Shown: positions 17,021 through 25,658 of the stretch, piece by piece
Layout: each line of letters starts with the position of its first letter
Numbering within the stretch: the first letter of the stretch is position 1
Origin: Paraburkholderia kururiensis
GTDB taxonomy: Bacteria > Pseudomonadota > Gammaproteobacteria > Burkholderiales > Burkholderiaceae
DNA length: 64,000 nucleotides
Direction: 5' to 3'
NCBI RefSeq assembly: GCF_034424375.1
Contig: NZ_CP139965.1
Coordinates: forward strand, 5,146,001 to 5,210,000
Notes under the pieces: model-generated
Told to the model about the DNA's origin: nothing
Databases searched by the model: none
Seen by the model: only the letters and a program-made list of their open reading frames with translations
Position numbers and translations under genes: made by a program

Positions 17021-18361
17021 ATGCTGAGGGCCGTCTATCGCGCGGCCTGGTGGCTCATCGCGCCCATCGCGGTGCTGCGTCTGCTGATCCGTTCGCGCCG
17101 CGAGCGCGGCTACCGTGAGCACATCGGCGAGCGTTTCGGCTACGGCGCGGGCCGCGTGCCCGAGGACGACGCGCCGCTCATCTGGGTGCATGCCGTTTCC
17201 GTGGGCGAGACGCGCGCCGCGCAGCCGCTTATCGAGGCGCTTATCGAAGCCCGCCCCGACGCGCGCATTCTGCTCACGCACATGACGCCGAGCGGTCGCG
17301 CCACTGGCGAGCGCATCTTCGACGGCCGCGTGCTGCGCTGCTATCTGCCTTACGACATGCCGCACGCGGTGCGCCGCTTCCTGCATGCATGGCGTCCCTC
17401 GCTGGGACTCGTCATGGAGACCGAAGTGTGGCCTACGCTCATCGACGAATGCCGCCGCGCCGACGTGCCGCTCGTGCTCACGAACGCGCGCATGTCGGAG
17501 CGTTCGTATCGGCGCGCCGCGAAGTTCGGCCGCGCCACGCGCGAGGTGTTCGGCGGATTCTCGCGTGTGCTCGCGCAAAGCCCGTCCGATGCCGAACGGC
17601 TCTCCGCGCTCGGCGCGCGCAACATGGCCGTGCTCGGCAACCTGAAGTTCGACATGGCGACGCCGCCTGAGCTCGCGGCGCGTGGTCACGCATGGCGCAA
17701 GGCCATCGGCGCGCGCCCCGTGTGGGTGGCGGCAAGCACGCGCGAAGGCGAAGAGGAACTCGTGCTGCAGGCGTTCGCGGCGCTTGGCATCGACGACGCG
17801 GTGCTGATCCTCGTGCCGCGCCACCCGCAACGTTTCGACGAAGTCGCGGCGCTCGTGGAGCGCAAGGGCCTGCGTGCGGTGCGGCGCTCGGCCTGGGCGC
17901 CCGCAGCGGCTGCGGCGGCGGGTGCGGCGGCGAGCACGGACGTGCCGCCGCTACCCGCCGACGTGCGCGTCGTGCTGGGCGATTCGATGGGCGAGATGGG
18001 CGCGTACTACGCAGCGGCGGACGTCGCGTTCATCGGCGGCAGTCTGTTGCCGTTCGGCGGACAGAACCTGATCGAGGCCTGCGCCATCGGTGTGCCGGTG
18101 CTGATCGGCCCGCATGTCTTCAACTTTTCGCAGGCCACAGCCGATGCCGTGGCAACCGGCGCGGCGTTGCAGGTACCGGACCCCGAGGGTCTCGCGAAGG
18201 CGCTGCGCGAACTGTTCACCGACCGCCCGCGCCGCACGGCGATGGGCGCCGCGGCCTCGGCCTTCGCTGCGCGCCATCGCGGCGCGACGGCGCGCACGGT
18301 GGAGGTGTTGACGACGTTGTTGCCGGAGCCGTCGGGCGAGACGGCTCACCCCATGCCGTGA
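17021..18361 (+). CDS. waaA: 3-deoxy-D-manno-octulosonic acid (Kdo) transferase
   Basis: This 446-residue family 30 transferase adds Kdo residues from CMP-Kdo to lipid IVA at the inner membrane. Features are an N-terminal membrane anchor (AVYRAAWWLIAPIAVLRLLI), WVHAVSVGETRAA, the acceptor-site block GLVMETEVWPTLIDEC and, in the C-terminal domain, GGSLLPFGGQNLIEACAIGVPVLIGPHVFNF. The ATG at 17021 has GGAGG 6-10 bases upstream, so longer in-frame starts (from 16934) are rejected. An alanine-rich insertion near residues 290-305 lies between the two GT-B halves. It is convergent with ureG. Confidence 0.95.
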   Translation: MLRAVYRAAWWLIAPIAVLRLLIRSRRERGYREHIGERFGYGAGRVPEDDAPLIWVHAVSVGETRAAQPLIEALIEARPDARILLTHMTPSGRATGERIFDGRVLRCYLPYDMPHAVRRFLHAWRPSLGLVMETEVWPTLIDECRRADVPLVLTNARMSERSYRRAAKFGRATREVFGGFSRVLAQSPSDAERLSALGARNMAVLGNLKFDMATPPELAARGHAWRKAIGARPVWVAASTREGEEELVLQAFAALGIDDAVLILVPRHPQRFDEVAALVERKGLRAVRRSAWAPAAAAAAGAAASTDVPPLPADVRVVLGDSMGEMGAYYAAADVAFIGGSLLPFGGQNLIEACAIGVPVLIGPHVFNFSQATADAVATGAALQVPDPEGLAKALRELFTDRPRRTAMGAAASAFAARHRGATARTVEVLTTLLPEPSGETAHPMP

Positions 18362-18421
18362 GGCGTGCGCCCAGGCGCGTGCGCTCGTGCCGCACGCCGC
18401 TATCGCGTGGGCGCTTCGCCC

Positions 18422-19093
18422 TCACCCCACCAGCAACCCCTTCTTCTCGATGAACCGGATCACTTCGTCGAGCCCCGCCAGCGACTTCAGGTTGCACATC
18501 ACGAACGGCCGCTCGCCGCGCATCTTCTTCGCGTCGGACGCCATCACGTCGAGGTTCGCGCCCACCAGCGGCGCGAGGTCGGTCTTGTTGATGACGAGCA
18601 GGTCCGACTTCGTGATGCCGGGGCCGCCCTTGCGCGGAATCTTCTCGCCGCCCGCCACGTCGATCACGTAGATCGTGAGGTCGGACAGCTCGGGGCTGAA
18701 GGTGGCCGCGAGATTGTCGCCGCCGGATTCGATGAACACGATGTCGGCGTCGGGAAAGCGCGCGAGCATGCGGTCCACGGCTTCCAGATTGATCGACGCG
18801 TCTTCGCGGATCGCCGTGTGCGGACAGCCGCCCGTTTCCACGCCCATGATGCGTTCGGCCGGCAACGCGCCCGCCACGGTGAGCAGGCGCTGGTCTTCCT
18901 TCGTGTAGATGTCGTTGGTGATGGCGACGAGGTCGTAGCGCTCGCGCATCGCCTTGCAGAGCATTTCGAGCAGCGTGGTCTTGCCCGAGCCGACGGGGCC
19001 GCCCACGCCGACGCGCAACGGCGGCAGCTTCTTCGTGCGGCGTGCGGCACCGCTCGATGCGGCTTGTGTCGGGGAAAGGTGAGGTGCGTTCAT
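18422..19093 (-). CDS. ureG: Urease accessory GTPase UreG
   Basis: This 223-residue SIMIBI-class GTPase drives nickel insertion into urease. The P-loop GGPVGSGKTTL is preceded by a short basic leader; GCPHTAIREDASIN holds the CPH nickel-binding motif; ESGGDNLAATFSPEL is the Walker-B/switch region and NKTDLAPLVG the base-recognition motif. Length is typical. It is the last gene of the leftward operon, 82 bp after ureF, and works in a UreDFG complex with UreE as nickel donor. Confidence 0.97.
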   Translation of the reverse strand: MNAPHLSPTQAASSGAARRTKKLPPLRVGVGGPVGSGKTTLLEMLCKAMRERYDLVAITNDIYTKEDQRLLTVAGALPAERIMGVETGGCPHTAIREDASINLEAVDRMLARFPDADIVFIESGGDNLAATFSPELSDLTIYVIDVAGGEKIPRKGGPGITKSDLLVINKTDLAPLVGANLDVMASDAKKMRGERPFVMCNLKSLAGLDEVIRFIEKKGLLVG

Positions 19094-19175
19094 GGTGAGT
19101 GCAATTCGGTCTGGTGAAGCGGGCGGGTGATACGGGAATCAGCGCGGAAATCAGCGCAGGCTGCAACGCGGACGC

Positions 19176-19856
19176 TCACGAGCGGAACAGCCGCGAATAC
19201 TGCGATTCGTGTCGCGCCGACAGCACGCCCAGTTGCGGCGCGAAGGTGTTGAGTTCGTCGGCGGCGGTGGCGAGCGCCCGTGCGACGGCGGCTTCGATCG
19301 GCTCGCGCAGCGCGACGATGATGCGCTGCCCCGCGAGCTGGCCGAGCGGCACGGCCTTCAGCGCGGCGGCGGCCTGGTTCTCGACCCAACTGAAGGCGTA
19401 GGCGGCGAGTGCGGCGTCGGCGGATGCCTCGTGCGCCACGGCTGCGAACGCGAAGGCGGTGGGCTGCGCGATGGGCACAAGCGCCGCGAGTGTGGCACGT
19501 CGTTCTGCATCGCCCCATTCGAGCGAGGCGCACAGCTGCCGCAGCGACCAGCCCATCTGCTCGGTCTCGCGACGCAGTTCCGCCGACTCGCGGCTCGCGA
19601 TGAACTCGCTGTTCGCCTCCGCGAGCGCGGCTTCGTCGTGGTCGCGCCAGCGCTGCATCTGATGCGCGACGAAGGGCAGTTCGCCAGGCGCCAGCACATT
19701 CGCGAGGCCCGCGGCGATCCAGTCGCGCGCGCTCTCGCCGTCGGTGACGAGTCCGGCTTCGATGGCCGCTTCGAGTCCCTGCGAGTAGCTGAACGCGCCG
19801 ATCGGCAAAGCCGGCGACGCGAGATGCAGCAGAGCCGTGAGTTCAGCGATGCGCAT
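19176..19856 (-). CDS. ureF: Urease accessory protein UreF
   Basis: This 226-residue all-helical protein starts MRIAELTALLHLASPALPIGAFSYSQGLE, the canonical UreF N-terminus. It bridges UreD and UreG in the apourease activation complex. The same frame is open much further upstream, but that portion merely reads the histidine-coding tail of ureE out of frame, so the start is set at 19856, overlapping the ureE stop by 14 bp. The C-terminal region needed for UreG recruitment is intact. Confidence 0.96.
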   Translation of the reverse strand: MRIAELTALLHLASPALPIGAFSYSQGLEAAIEAGLVTDGESARDWIAAGLANVLAPGELPFVAHQMQRWRDHDEAALAEANSEFIASRESAELRRETEQMGWSLRQLCASLEWGDAERRATLAALVPIAQPTAFAFAAVAHEASADAALAAYAFSWVENQAAAALKAVPLGQLAGQRIIVALREPIEAAVARALATAADELNTFAPQLGVLSARHESQYSRLFRS

Positions 19857-20526
19857 GGCCGTGATCGTGGCCGCACCCGTGGCCGTCGCTGTGCGAGTGA
19901 TCGTGACCGCAGTCGTGATCGTGCGCATGACCGTGACTGTGGCTTGCGTCGTGAGCATGATCATGCGCGTGACCATGCGCATGGGCGTGGTCATGGTCAT
20001 GCGAATGCCCATGATGCTCACCAAACACCTGCTGCGCGAGAGCATAGTCTTCGGCGAACGACGCATCGTGGCCATGCCGGTGCCCGCCGCCATACGCGCC
20101 CGCTTCGGGCTGGAACGGCAGCGTGGCGCGCTCCACCGTGGCGCCGAGGCGCCGCAGCATGTCTTCGAGCACGGGGTCCGCTTCGAGCTTCAGATAATCC
20201 GCGCCCACTTCCACGGGCGTATGCCGGTTGCCGAGGTGATACGCGGCGCGCGTGAGCGTCAGCGTGTCCGCGGCGCGCACGAGCAGCACGGCTTCTGCGG
20301 CGGCCACGATGCGCACGAGTGCGCCGTCGTCGGCCACCAGCACGTCGCCGTCGGCGAGTACCGTGCCGCGCGGCAGCACCAGCGCCACTTCTTCGCCGTT
20401 GTCGAGCGTCGCGGCGAGGCGGCTTTTGCAGCGCGCGTCGTAGGGCAGCGTGAGCGTGGGCGCGCGCTTGACGAGTACGGGCGCGAGCTTCAGATGCGGG
20501 GCAAGGCGTTTGTCGAGCGTGCGCAT
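19843..20526 (-). CDS. ureE: Urease nickel metallochaperone UreE with long His-rich tail
   Basis: The 227-residue UreE has the usual two folded domains (about residues 1-150), including GNRHTPVEV, where the nickel-binding histidine sits. A C-terminal tail of about 60 residues follows, in which roughly 25 are histidine, mostly alternating with Asp, Ala, Gly or Ser, with two cysteines in CGHD contexts. Such tails bind several nickel ions. It starts 1 bp after the ureC stop and overlaps ureF by 14 bp. The tail makes the DNA strongly repetitive between about 19845 and 20025. Confidence 0.96.
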   Translation of the reverse strand: MRTLDKRLAPHLKLAPVLVKRAPTLTLPYDARCKSRLAATLDNGEEVALVLPRGTVLADGDVLVADDGALVRIVAAAEAVLLVRAADTLTLTRAAYHLGNRHTPVEVGADYLKLEADPVLEDMLRRLGATVERATLPFQPEAGAYGGGHRHGHDASFAEDYALAQQVFGEHHGHSHDHDHAHAHGHAHDHAHDASHSHGHAHDHDCGHDHSHSDGHGCGHDHGHAHR

Positions 20527-20527
20527 G

Positions 20528-22234
20528 TCAGAACAGGAAATAGCGTTGCGCCATGGGCAGCACTTTGGCGGGCTCGCAGGTGAGCAACTGGCCGTCGGCG
20601 ATGACTTCGTAGGTTTCCGGGTCCACACTGATCGACGGTTGCCACGCGTTGTGGATCATCTGCGCCTTCGTGACGGTGCGGCAGTTCTTCACGGGCACGA
20701 TGCGCTTGTGCAGACCGTACCGTTCGCCGATGCCCGCGTCCGCCGCAAGCTGCGAGACGAACGTGAGCGACGTGCGCCCGAGCGCCCCGCCGCGCGTGGC
20801 GAACATCTCGCGATAGTGGACCGGCTGCGGCGTGGGAATCGATGCGTTCGGGTCGCCCATCTGCGCCACCGCGATCATGCCGCCCTTCAGGATCAGCGCC
20901 GGCTTGATGCCGAAGAACGCGGGTTCCCAGAACACGAGGTCGGCCCACTTGCCGGGCTCGATGGAACCCACCTCGTGCGCGATGCCGTGCGTGAGCGCCG
21001 GGTTGATCGTGTACTTCGCGACGTAGCGCTTCGCGCGGAAATTGTCGTTGCGGCCGCTGTCTTCGGGCAGCGCGCCGCGTTGCGCCTTCATCTTGTGCGC
21101 CGTCTGCCACGTGCGGATGATCACCTCGCCCACGCGCCCCATCGCTTGCGAGTCCGACGAGAGCATGGAGAGCGCGCCCAGGTCGTGCAGGATGTCTTCG
21201 GCTGCGATGGTTTCGCGGCGAATGCGCGATTCGGCGAACGCGATGTCTTCGGCAATCGACGGGTCCAGGTGGTGGCACACCATCAGCATGTCGAGGTGTT
21301 CGTCGAGCGTGTTGATGGTGTAGGGACGCGTCGGGTTCGTGGAAGAGGGCAGCACGTTCGCTTCGCCGCACACCTTGATGATGTCGGGCGCGTGGCCGCC
21401 GCCCGCGCCTTCGGTGTGATACGTGTGGATCGTGCGGCCCTTGAACGCCGCGATGGTGGCTTCGACGAAGCCCGCTTCGTTCAGCGTGTCGGTGTGGATG
21501 GCGACCTGCGTGTCGGTGTCGTCGGCCACGGAAAGGCAATTGTCGATGGCCGCGGGCGTGGAGCCCCAGTCCTCGTGCAGCTTCAGGCCGATGGCGCCTG
21601 CCGCGATCTGCTCCATGGCGGGCGCGGGCTGGCTTACGTTGCCCTTGCCGAGAAAGCCCAGGTTGATGGGCCAGCCGTCCGCGGCCTGCAGCATGCGCTC
21701 CATGTGCCAGGGGCCGGGCGTGCAGGTGGTGGCGTTGGTGCCGGTAGCGGGGCCCGTGCCGCCGCCGATCATCGTCGTGACGCCGCTGGCGAGCGCCTCG
21801 TCGATCTGCTGCGGGCTGATGAAGTGGATGTGTGTATCGATGCCACCCGCGGTCACGATCATGCCTTCGCCCGCAATCACCTCCGTTGCCGCGCCGATCG
21901 GAATGGTCACGCCGGGCTGGATGTCGGGATTGCCCGCCTTGCCGATGGCGAAGACGCGGCCGTTCTTGATGCCGATGTCGGCCTTCACGATGCCCCAGTG
22001 ATCGAGGATCACGGCGTTCGTGACGACGGTGTCCACCACGTCGGCCGCGACGCGCTGCGACTGGCCCATGCCGTCGCGAATCACCTTGCCGCCGCCGAAC
22101 TTCACCTCGTCGCCGTAGACGGTGTAGTCGCGCTCGATCTCGATGAGCAGGTCGGTGTCGGCGAGCCTCACGCGGTCGCCCGTGGTGGGGCCGAACATTT
22201 CCGCGTAGGCGCGGCGGTCAATGCGTAGTGTCAT
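20528..22234 (-). CDS. ureC: Urease alpha subunit (catalytic)
   Basis: The 568-residue catalytic subunit hydrolyses urea to ammonia and carbamate at a dinickel centre. Nickel ligands and the carbamylated lysine are visible: His135 and His137 in GGIDTHIHFI, Lys218 in GLKLHEDWG, His247 and His273, and the mobile-flap Cys320 in LMVCHHLDP. Length is typical (about 567-570). ureB lies 132 bp upstream, an unusually long gap within a urease operon, and ureE follows directly. Confidence 0.98.
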   Translation of the reverse strand: MTLRIDRRAYAEMFGPTTGDRVRLADTDLLIEIERDYTVYGDEVKFGGGKVIRDGMGQSQRVAADVVDTVVTNAVILDHWGIVKADIGIKNGRVFAIGKAGNPDIQPGVTIPIGAATEVIAGEGMIVTAGGIDTHIHFISPQQIDEALASGVTTMIGGGTGPATGTNATTCTPGPWHMERMLQAADGWPINLGFLGKGNVSQPAPAMEQIAAGAIGLKLHEDWGSTPAAIDNCLSVADDTDTQVAIHTDTLNEAGFVEATIAAFKGRTIHTYHTEGAGGGHAPDIIKVCGEANVLPSSTNPTRPYTINTLDEHLDMLMVCHHLDPSIAEDIAFAESRIRRETIAAEDILHDLGALSMLSSDSQAMGRVGEVIIRTWQTAHKMKAQRGALPEDSGRNDNFRAKRYVAKYTINPALTHGIAHEVGSIEPGKWADLVFWEPAFFGIKPALILKGGMIAVAQMGDPNASIPTPQPVHYREMFATRGGALGRTSLTFVSQLAADAGIGERYGLHKRIVPVKNCRTVTKAQMIHNAWQPSISVDPETYEVIADGQLLTCEPAKVLPMAQRYFLF

Positions 22235-22366
22235 GGTGGGTCCGCAAGGGTCGGTAGTACCGGATGACGTTGCTGATTCGATGATTGACGAGGGCGCTGA
22301 CGAAGGCCGATGGCGCGCGGTGCTGCAGACCGGTGAGGCCGTGCGGCACGCGCTGCCGTTCGGCCC

Positions 22367-22672
22367 TTACAGCGGCCCCATTACCTTGCCGTTGAAGCCG
22401 TAGACGGTGCGCTCGCCCGCGAGCGCGACGAGTTCGACGGTGCGCTCCTGGCCCGGCTCGAAGCGCACGGCCGTGCCCGCCGCGATGTTGAGGCGAAAGC
22501 CGCGCGCCGCTTCGCGGTTGAACGAGAGCGCCGCGTTCACTTCGTAGAAATGGTAGTGCGAACCGATCTGCACGGGCCGGTCGCCCGTATTCGAAACGGT
22601 GACGGTGACCGTCTCGCGGCCCGCGTTCAACTCGATCTGGCCGTCTTCGACAATGAGCTCGCCGGGAATCAT
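22367..22672 (-). CDS. ureB: Urease beta subunit
   Basis: This 101-residue subunit starts MIPGELIVEDGQIELN and contains IGSHYHFYEVN and GFRLNIAAGTAVRFEPGQ, the core UreB motifs. It assembles with UreA and UreC into the cytoplasmic trimer of heterotrimers. It is separated from ureA by 63 bp and ends with the usual VYGFNGKVMGPL-type tail. Complete and ordinary. Confidence 0.97.
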   Translation of the reverse strand: MIPGELIVEDGQIELNAGRETVTVTVSNTGDRPVQIGSHYHFYEVNAALSFNREAARGFRLNIAAGTAVRFEPGQERTVELVALAGERTVYGFNGKVMGPL

Positions 22673-22735
22673 GGTGCGTGCCTCAAGAGGGAAACTCAGC
22701 AGGGAAAGACCGGGAAAGTCTGCGCCCGGTCCGCG

Positions 22736-23038
22736 TCAGGGAATGGGATGGTGGACGGTGACGAGCTTCGTGCCGTCCGGGAACGTGGCTTCCACCTGGA
22801 TGTCGGGGATCATCTCCGGCACGCCTTCCATCACGTCGTCGCGCGTGAGCAGCGTGGTGCCGTAGTGCATGACTTCGGCCACGGTCTTGCCGTCGCGCGC
22901 GGCTTCCATCAGTGCCGCGCTGATGAACGCGACCGCCTCGGGATAGTTCAGTTTCAGTCCACGCGCGCGGCGCCGCTCGGCGAGCAGCGCGGCGGTGAAG
23001 ATCAGCAGTTTGTCCTTTTCGCGGGGAGTGAGCTTCAT
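22736..23038 (-). CDS. ureA: Urease gamma subunit
   Basis: This 100-residue subunit starts MKLTPREKDKLLIFTAALLAERRRARGLKLN and contains the signature LTRDDVMEGVPEMIPDIQVEATFPDGTKLVTVH-type ending. It is the smallest structural subunit of urease, located 147 bp downstream of the amino-acid-type binding protein gene and presumably transcribed from the sigma-54 promoter in front of that gene. Confidence 0.97.
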   Translation of the reverse strand: MKLTPREKDKLLIFTAALLAERRRARGLKLNYPEAVAFISAALMEAARDGKTVAEVMHYGTTLLTRDDVMEGVPEMIPDIQVEATFPDGTKLVTVHHPIP

Positions 23039-23185
23039 CGGCTTGTGTGTGGTGGTTGCGCGGCGGCGGGCGCCTCACGGCGGGCTTCACGGGCCGCCTG
23101 TGGCGGCCCGCGCCAGTATCTCACGCAGGTGCGGCGCTGAACATATCGGCGCGGGGCCGGGCAGGCCCGGGCGGCGCCGTGGGGA

Positions 23186-24067
23186 TCAAAGGTCGGCGGG
23201 CAGCGGCGCGCCGAACCACTTCTTCGACATCGCGTTCAGCTGGCCGTCCTGCTTGGCCTGTTGCAGTGCGCCGTTGACCTTCGCAAGCAGGCGCGGCTCG
23301 TTCTTGTTGAGGCCCACGAAGCACGGCGAGTTCTTGATGACGAACTTCGGCTCCGGGCGGCGCGGCGGGTTCTTCGCGAGAATCGACGCGGCCACGATGT
23401 TGCCCGCGGCGATCAACTGCACCTGGCCCGAGAGGAACGCCGCGATGGTCGCGTTGTTGTCCTCGAAGCGCTTGATGGTGGCGTTCGGCGCCATCTGCGA
23501 GAGCGCGATTTCTTCGAGCGCACCGCGCGTGGCGCCCACGGTCTTGCCGGTGAGGTCGGCGGGGCCCGTCACCTTGATGTCGGCCGGGCCGAACACGCCC
23601 TGGTAGTACGGCGCGTAGGCCGTGGAGAAGTCGATCACCTTCTCGCGGTCCGGCGTCTTGCCGAGCGACGAGATGACGAGATCCACCTTGCCCGTCTGCA
23701 GATACGGAATGCGGTTCGCGCTGTTCACAGGCACGAGTTCGAGCTTCACGTTCATGGCTTTCGCGAGCAGCGCGGCCGTGTCGACGTCGTAGCCCTGCGG
23801 CTGCATGTCGGGCCCGACCGAGCCGAACGGCGGGTAATCCTCCGGCACGGCGACCTTCAGCACGCCGGCCTTGGCGATGTTGTCGAGCGCATCGGCGTGG
23901 GCGGCTTGCGGCGTGAGCGCGAGCAGCGTGGTGAGCGGCGCGGCCAGCACGGCCGCGAGCGCGGCGCGACGCAGCGGACGAAACGCGCGGGCCGCGTGGG
24001 GGGCGGCAAGAGAAGGGGTAAAAGCAGACGCAAAAGCAGAGGCAAGACGGACGGCGAGGTGATTCAT
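23186..24067 (-). CDS. ABC transporter substrate-binding protein (family 3), inside urease locus
   Basis: This 293-residue periplasmic binding protein is of the polar amino acid family. A signal peptide ends near LTPQAAHA, followed by VLKVAVPEDYPPFGSVGPDMQPQGYDVDTAALLAKAMNVKLELV, a classic family 3 opening, and a downstream GATRGALEE motif in the second lobe. No permease or ATPase lies beside it; it sits between ureD and ureA, all leftward. A sigma-54 promoter lies 141 bp upstream. The ligand is unknown: an amino acid or other small nitrogen compound is likely. It may share transport partners encoded elsewhere. Confidence 0.9.
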   Translation of the reverse strand: MNHLAVRLASAFASAFTPSLAAPHAARAFRPLRRAALAAVLAAPLTTLLALTPQAAHADALDNIAKAGVLKVAVPEDYPPFGSVGPDMQPQGYDVDTAALLAKAMNVKLELVPVNSANRIPYLQTGKVDLVISSLGKTPDREKVIDFSTAYAPYYQGVFGPADIKVTGPADLTGKTVGATRGALEEIALSQMAPNATIKRFEDNNATIAAFLSGQVQLIAAGNIVAASILAKNPPRRPEPKFVIKNSPCFVGLNKNEPRLLAKVNGALQQAKQDGQLNAMSKKWFGAPLPADL

Positions 24068-24207
24068 GAGCGGGAGGTCTCCAGCGGGGCAACGTGTGGT
24101 TTCTTTTCGCCGCGTGCCGCAGCGGGCGACCGGTTCAGCACAGGCACGCGAACGTGATGCGATGGCGCGGACCACACAGGCAACTGGCGCAGCGAGGCCC
24201 GATCAGG

Positions 24208-24223
24208 AGCAAGGGATATGCCA
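24208..24223 (-). promoter_or_regulatory. Sigma-54 promoter of the binding protein-ureABCEFG unit
   Basis: Read on the minus strand the sequence is TGGCATATCCCTTGCT, matching the sigma-54 consensus TGGCAC-N5-TTGCW except for T in place of C at the sixth base, with exact GG-GC spacing. Transcription would start about 130 bases before the binding-protein ATG. It shares the core TGGCATAT.CCTTGC with the promoter in front of urtA. Confidence 0.8.
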
Positions 24224-24266
24224 AACGCGGTGCGGCGGTGGCGGCGCGGATCGATGCGCGGCCTGA

Positions 24267-24283
24267 TGCACCGCGGCGGCGCA
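24267..24283. promoter_or_regulatory. Candidate NtrC-binding dyad
   Basis: TGCACC-GCGGC-GGCGCA matches the NtrC consensus TGCACC-N5-GGTGCA at 11 of 12 conserved positions. Its centre lies about 80 bp upstream of the expected start site of the sigma-54 promoter, a workable enhancer distance. The assignment is by consensus only. Confidence 0.5.
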
Positions 24284-24479
24284 TGCCGCGCGAGCCGATG
24301 TTCGAACGTGGTGCGTGGGCGGTGCGGCGAACGCATGCGGCGTGGCGCGCCTATGCGCCAGCGCGAGTGTGGCGTCGCATGCGGCGTCGATGCGGCCAAC
24401 CGGCACTGACACCGAGTGTGACGGTGAACGCGGCCACAACATGCGGCTCGGGCTCAGTGCATGCGGCGCCCAACAGACG

Positions 24480-25394
24480 CTACGTTGTCCAGAGCCGCAG
24501 CGGCCGTGCGTCCACGCCGTGCACGACGGGCCGTAACTGCATCCAGCAATCGACGAGCGCGCGCTGAAGCGTTTCCATCGATCGCGCCACGGCCCGTACC
24601 ACCAGCACGCCAGGGCAGACGCAGGAGGCGCCGGCGCGCAACGCGTCGTCGAAGGGAAGCCTGGCGGTGAGCGACTCCGCGAGCGCGTCGTCGCAGGCGG
24701 GGCCCACGGCCCACAGCGTGCCGTAGGCGGGGTAGCCGGCGAGGCCCTGCGGAGCATCGCGCAGCGCGTCGTCCGCGGTGAGCCGGGCGCGCTCGAACCA
24801 GAGCAACTGGCCTTGCGCGTGTTGACCGGGCGGCTGTGCGGCAGCGCCGCGCGCGACGATGCGCGACACCGCCTGCAACGAGCCCTGCGACCAGCGCTCG
24901 CCCGCGGCCTGGCGTCCCAGCTGCGTGGCGTCCCAGCCGATGGCGGTAGCGCCGCTCGCGAGCGTCAACGTGAACTCCAGTTCCGCATGCGCGTGGTCGA
25001 ACAAGAGGTTGTTTTGCGGCAGCCAGTCGAGCCTGGCATGCGCGCCCACGTCGATTGCGATGCGCTGGCGTGCGTGACGCCCGTTCGACTTGTACCACTT
25101 GGTCGCGCCCGGCGTGGTCAGCACGGCATGCGTGCCGGCGTCGAGCGTGATGCCGATATCGAGCGCGTCGCCGCCCGCAATGCCCGCAGGCGGATGCACG
25201 ATCACGGCGTGGCAGACCGCGTCGCCTTCCGGGTAGAGCGGACGCTGCACACGCAGCGGCCCCTCGTGCAGCCGATGCGTGAGCGCCGTGCGCGCGCCCT
25301 GCTGCGCGAAGCCGAGTTCGAGGCGCGCGCGCCATTCGCGGCGCCCTGCGGCGGACGGCTGTGCGAGCGCGAGGTGATCTTCGTGAAGCGACAT
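24480..25394 (-). CDS. ureD: Urease accessory protein UreD
   Basis: This 304-residue scaffold protein binds apourease first and recruits UreF and UreG. Diagnostic segments are the basic start RREWRARLELGF, EGPLRVQRPLYPEG, HPPAGIAGGDALDIGITL, TTPGATKWYKS and WLPQNNLLFDHAHAE. Length fits the family. It is separated from urtE by 264 bp and from the next gene by 412 bp, so it may belong to the urt transcript or have its own promoter. Confidence 0.96.
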   Translation of the reverse strand: MSLHEDHLALAQPSAAGRREWRARLELGFAQQGARTALTHRLHEGPLRVQRPLYPEGDAVCHAVIVHPPAGIAGGDALDIGITLDAGTHAVLTTPGATKWYKSNGRHARQRIAIDVGAHARLDWLPQNNLLFDHAHAELEFTLTLASGATAIGWDATQLGRQAAGERWSQGSLQAVSRIVARGAAAQPPGQHAQGQLLWFERARLTADDALRDAPQGLAGYPAYGTLWAVGPACDDALAESLTARLPFDDALRAGASCVCPGVLVVRAVARSMETLQRALVDCWMQLRPVVHGVDARPLRLWTT

Positions 25395-25615
25395 GCGTGG
25401 AATGCGTGGAGGTGTGTGGCTTGCGTGCCGGATTGTGCGCTGAGGTGCGCTGCGCTACGCGTCGCGCGTCCATGGCGGCCGATAACGCTCCATCGTGACG
25501 CACCGAACCGTGGCTGGCGCAACGGTGGCCGAGCATAGCACGCAGCCGATGCGGCCTTGTTCGCGTCGGCGCGTGCTGGTCGCGGGCAACGCGTGGTGCG
25601 GATCTCGCCTCGGGC

Positions 25616-25651
25616 TCAGACTCCGATTCAGACTCGCGTTCAGACTCCGCC
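25616..25651. repeat. Three 12-bp tandem repeats after urtE
   Basis: The octamer TCAGACTC occurs at 25616, 25628 and 25640 with an exact 12-bp period, the intervening four bases varying. The array begins about 8 bp beyond the urtE stop codon on its 3' side. No function is evident. Confidence 0.7.
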
Positions 25652-25658
25652 CGCAGCG

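Larger units (their letters stand above)
24068..24479. other. Intergenic region ureD to binding protein, with sigma-54 promoter
   Basis: This 412-bp stretch has no credible gene; short frames in it do not resemble proteins. It contains a full sigma-54 promoter (24208-24223, minus) and an NtrC-like dyad (24267-24283), listed separately. It therefore looks like a control region that starts a second transcription unit within the urease locus. Confidence 0.6.

Noticed and set aside
19857..20093. Upstream extension of ureF beginning with many Met-Thr and Ile-Thr repeats
   Set aside because: It is the out-of-frame reading of the His/Asp-coding tail of ureE; true UreF homology starts at MRIAELTALL.
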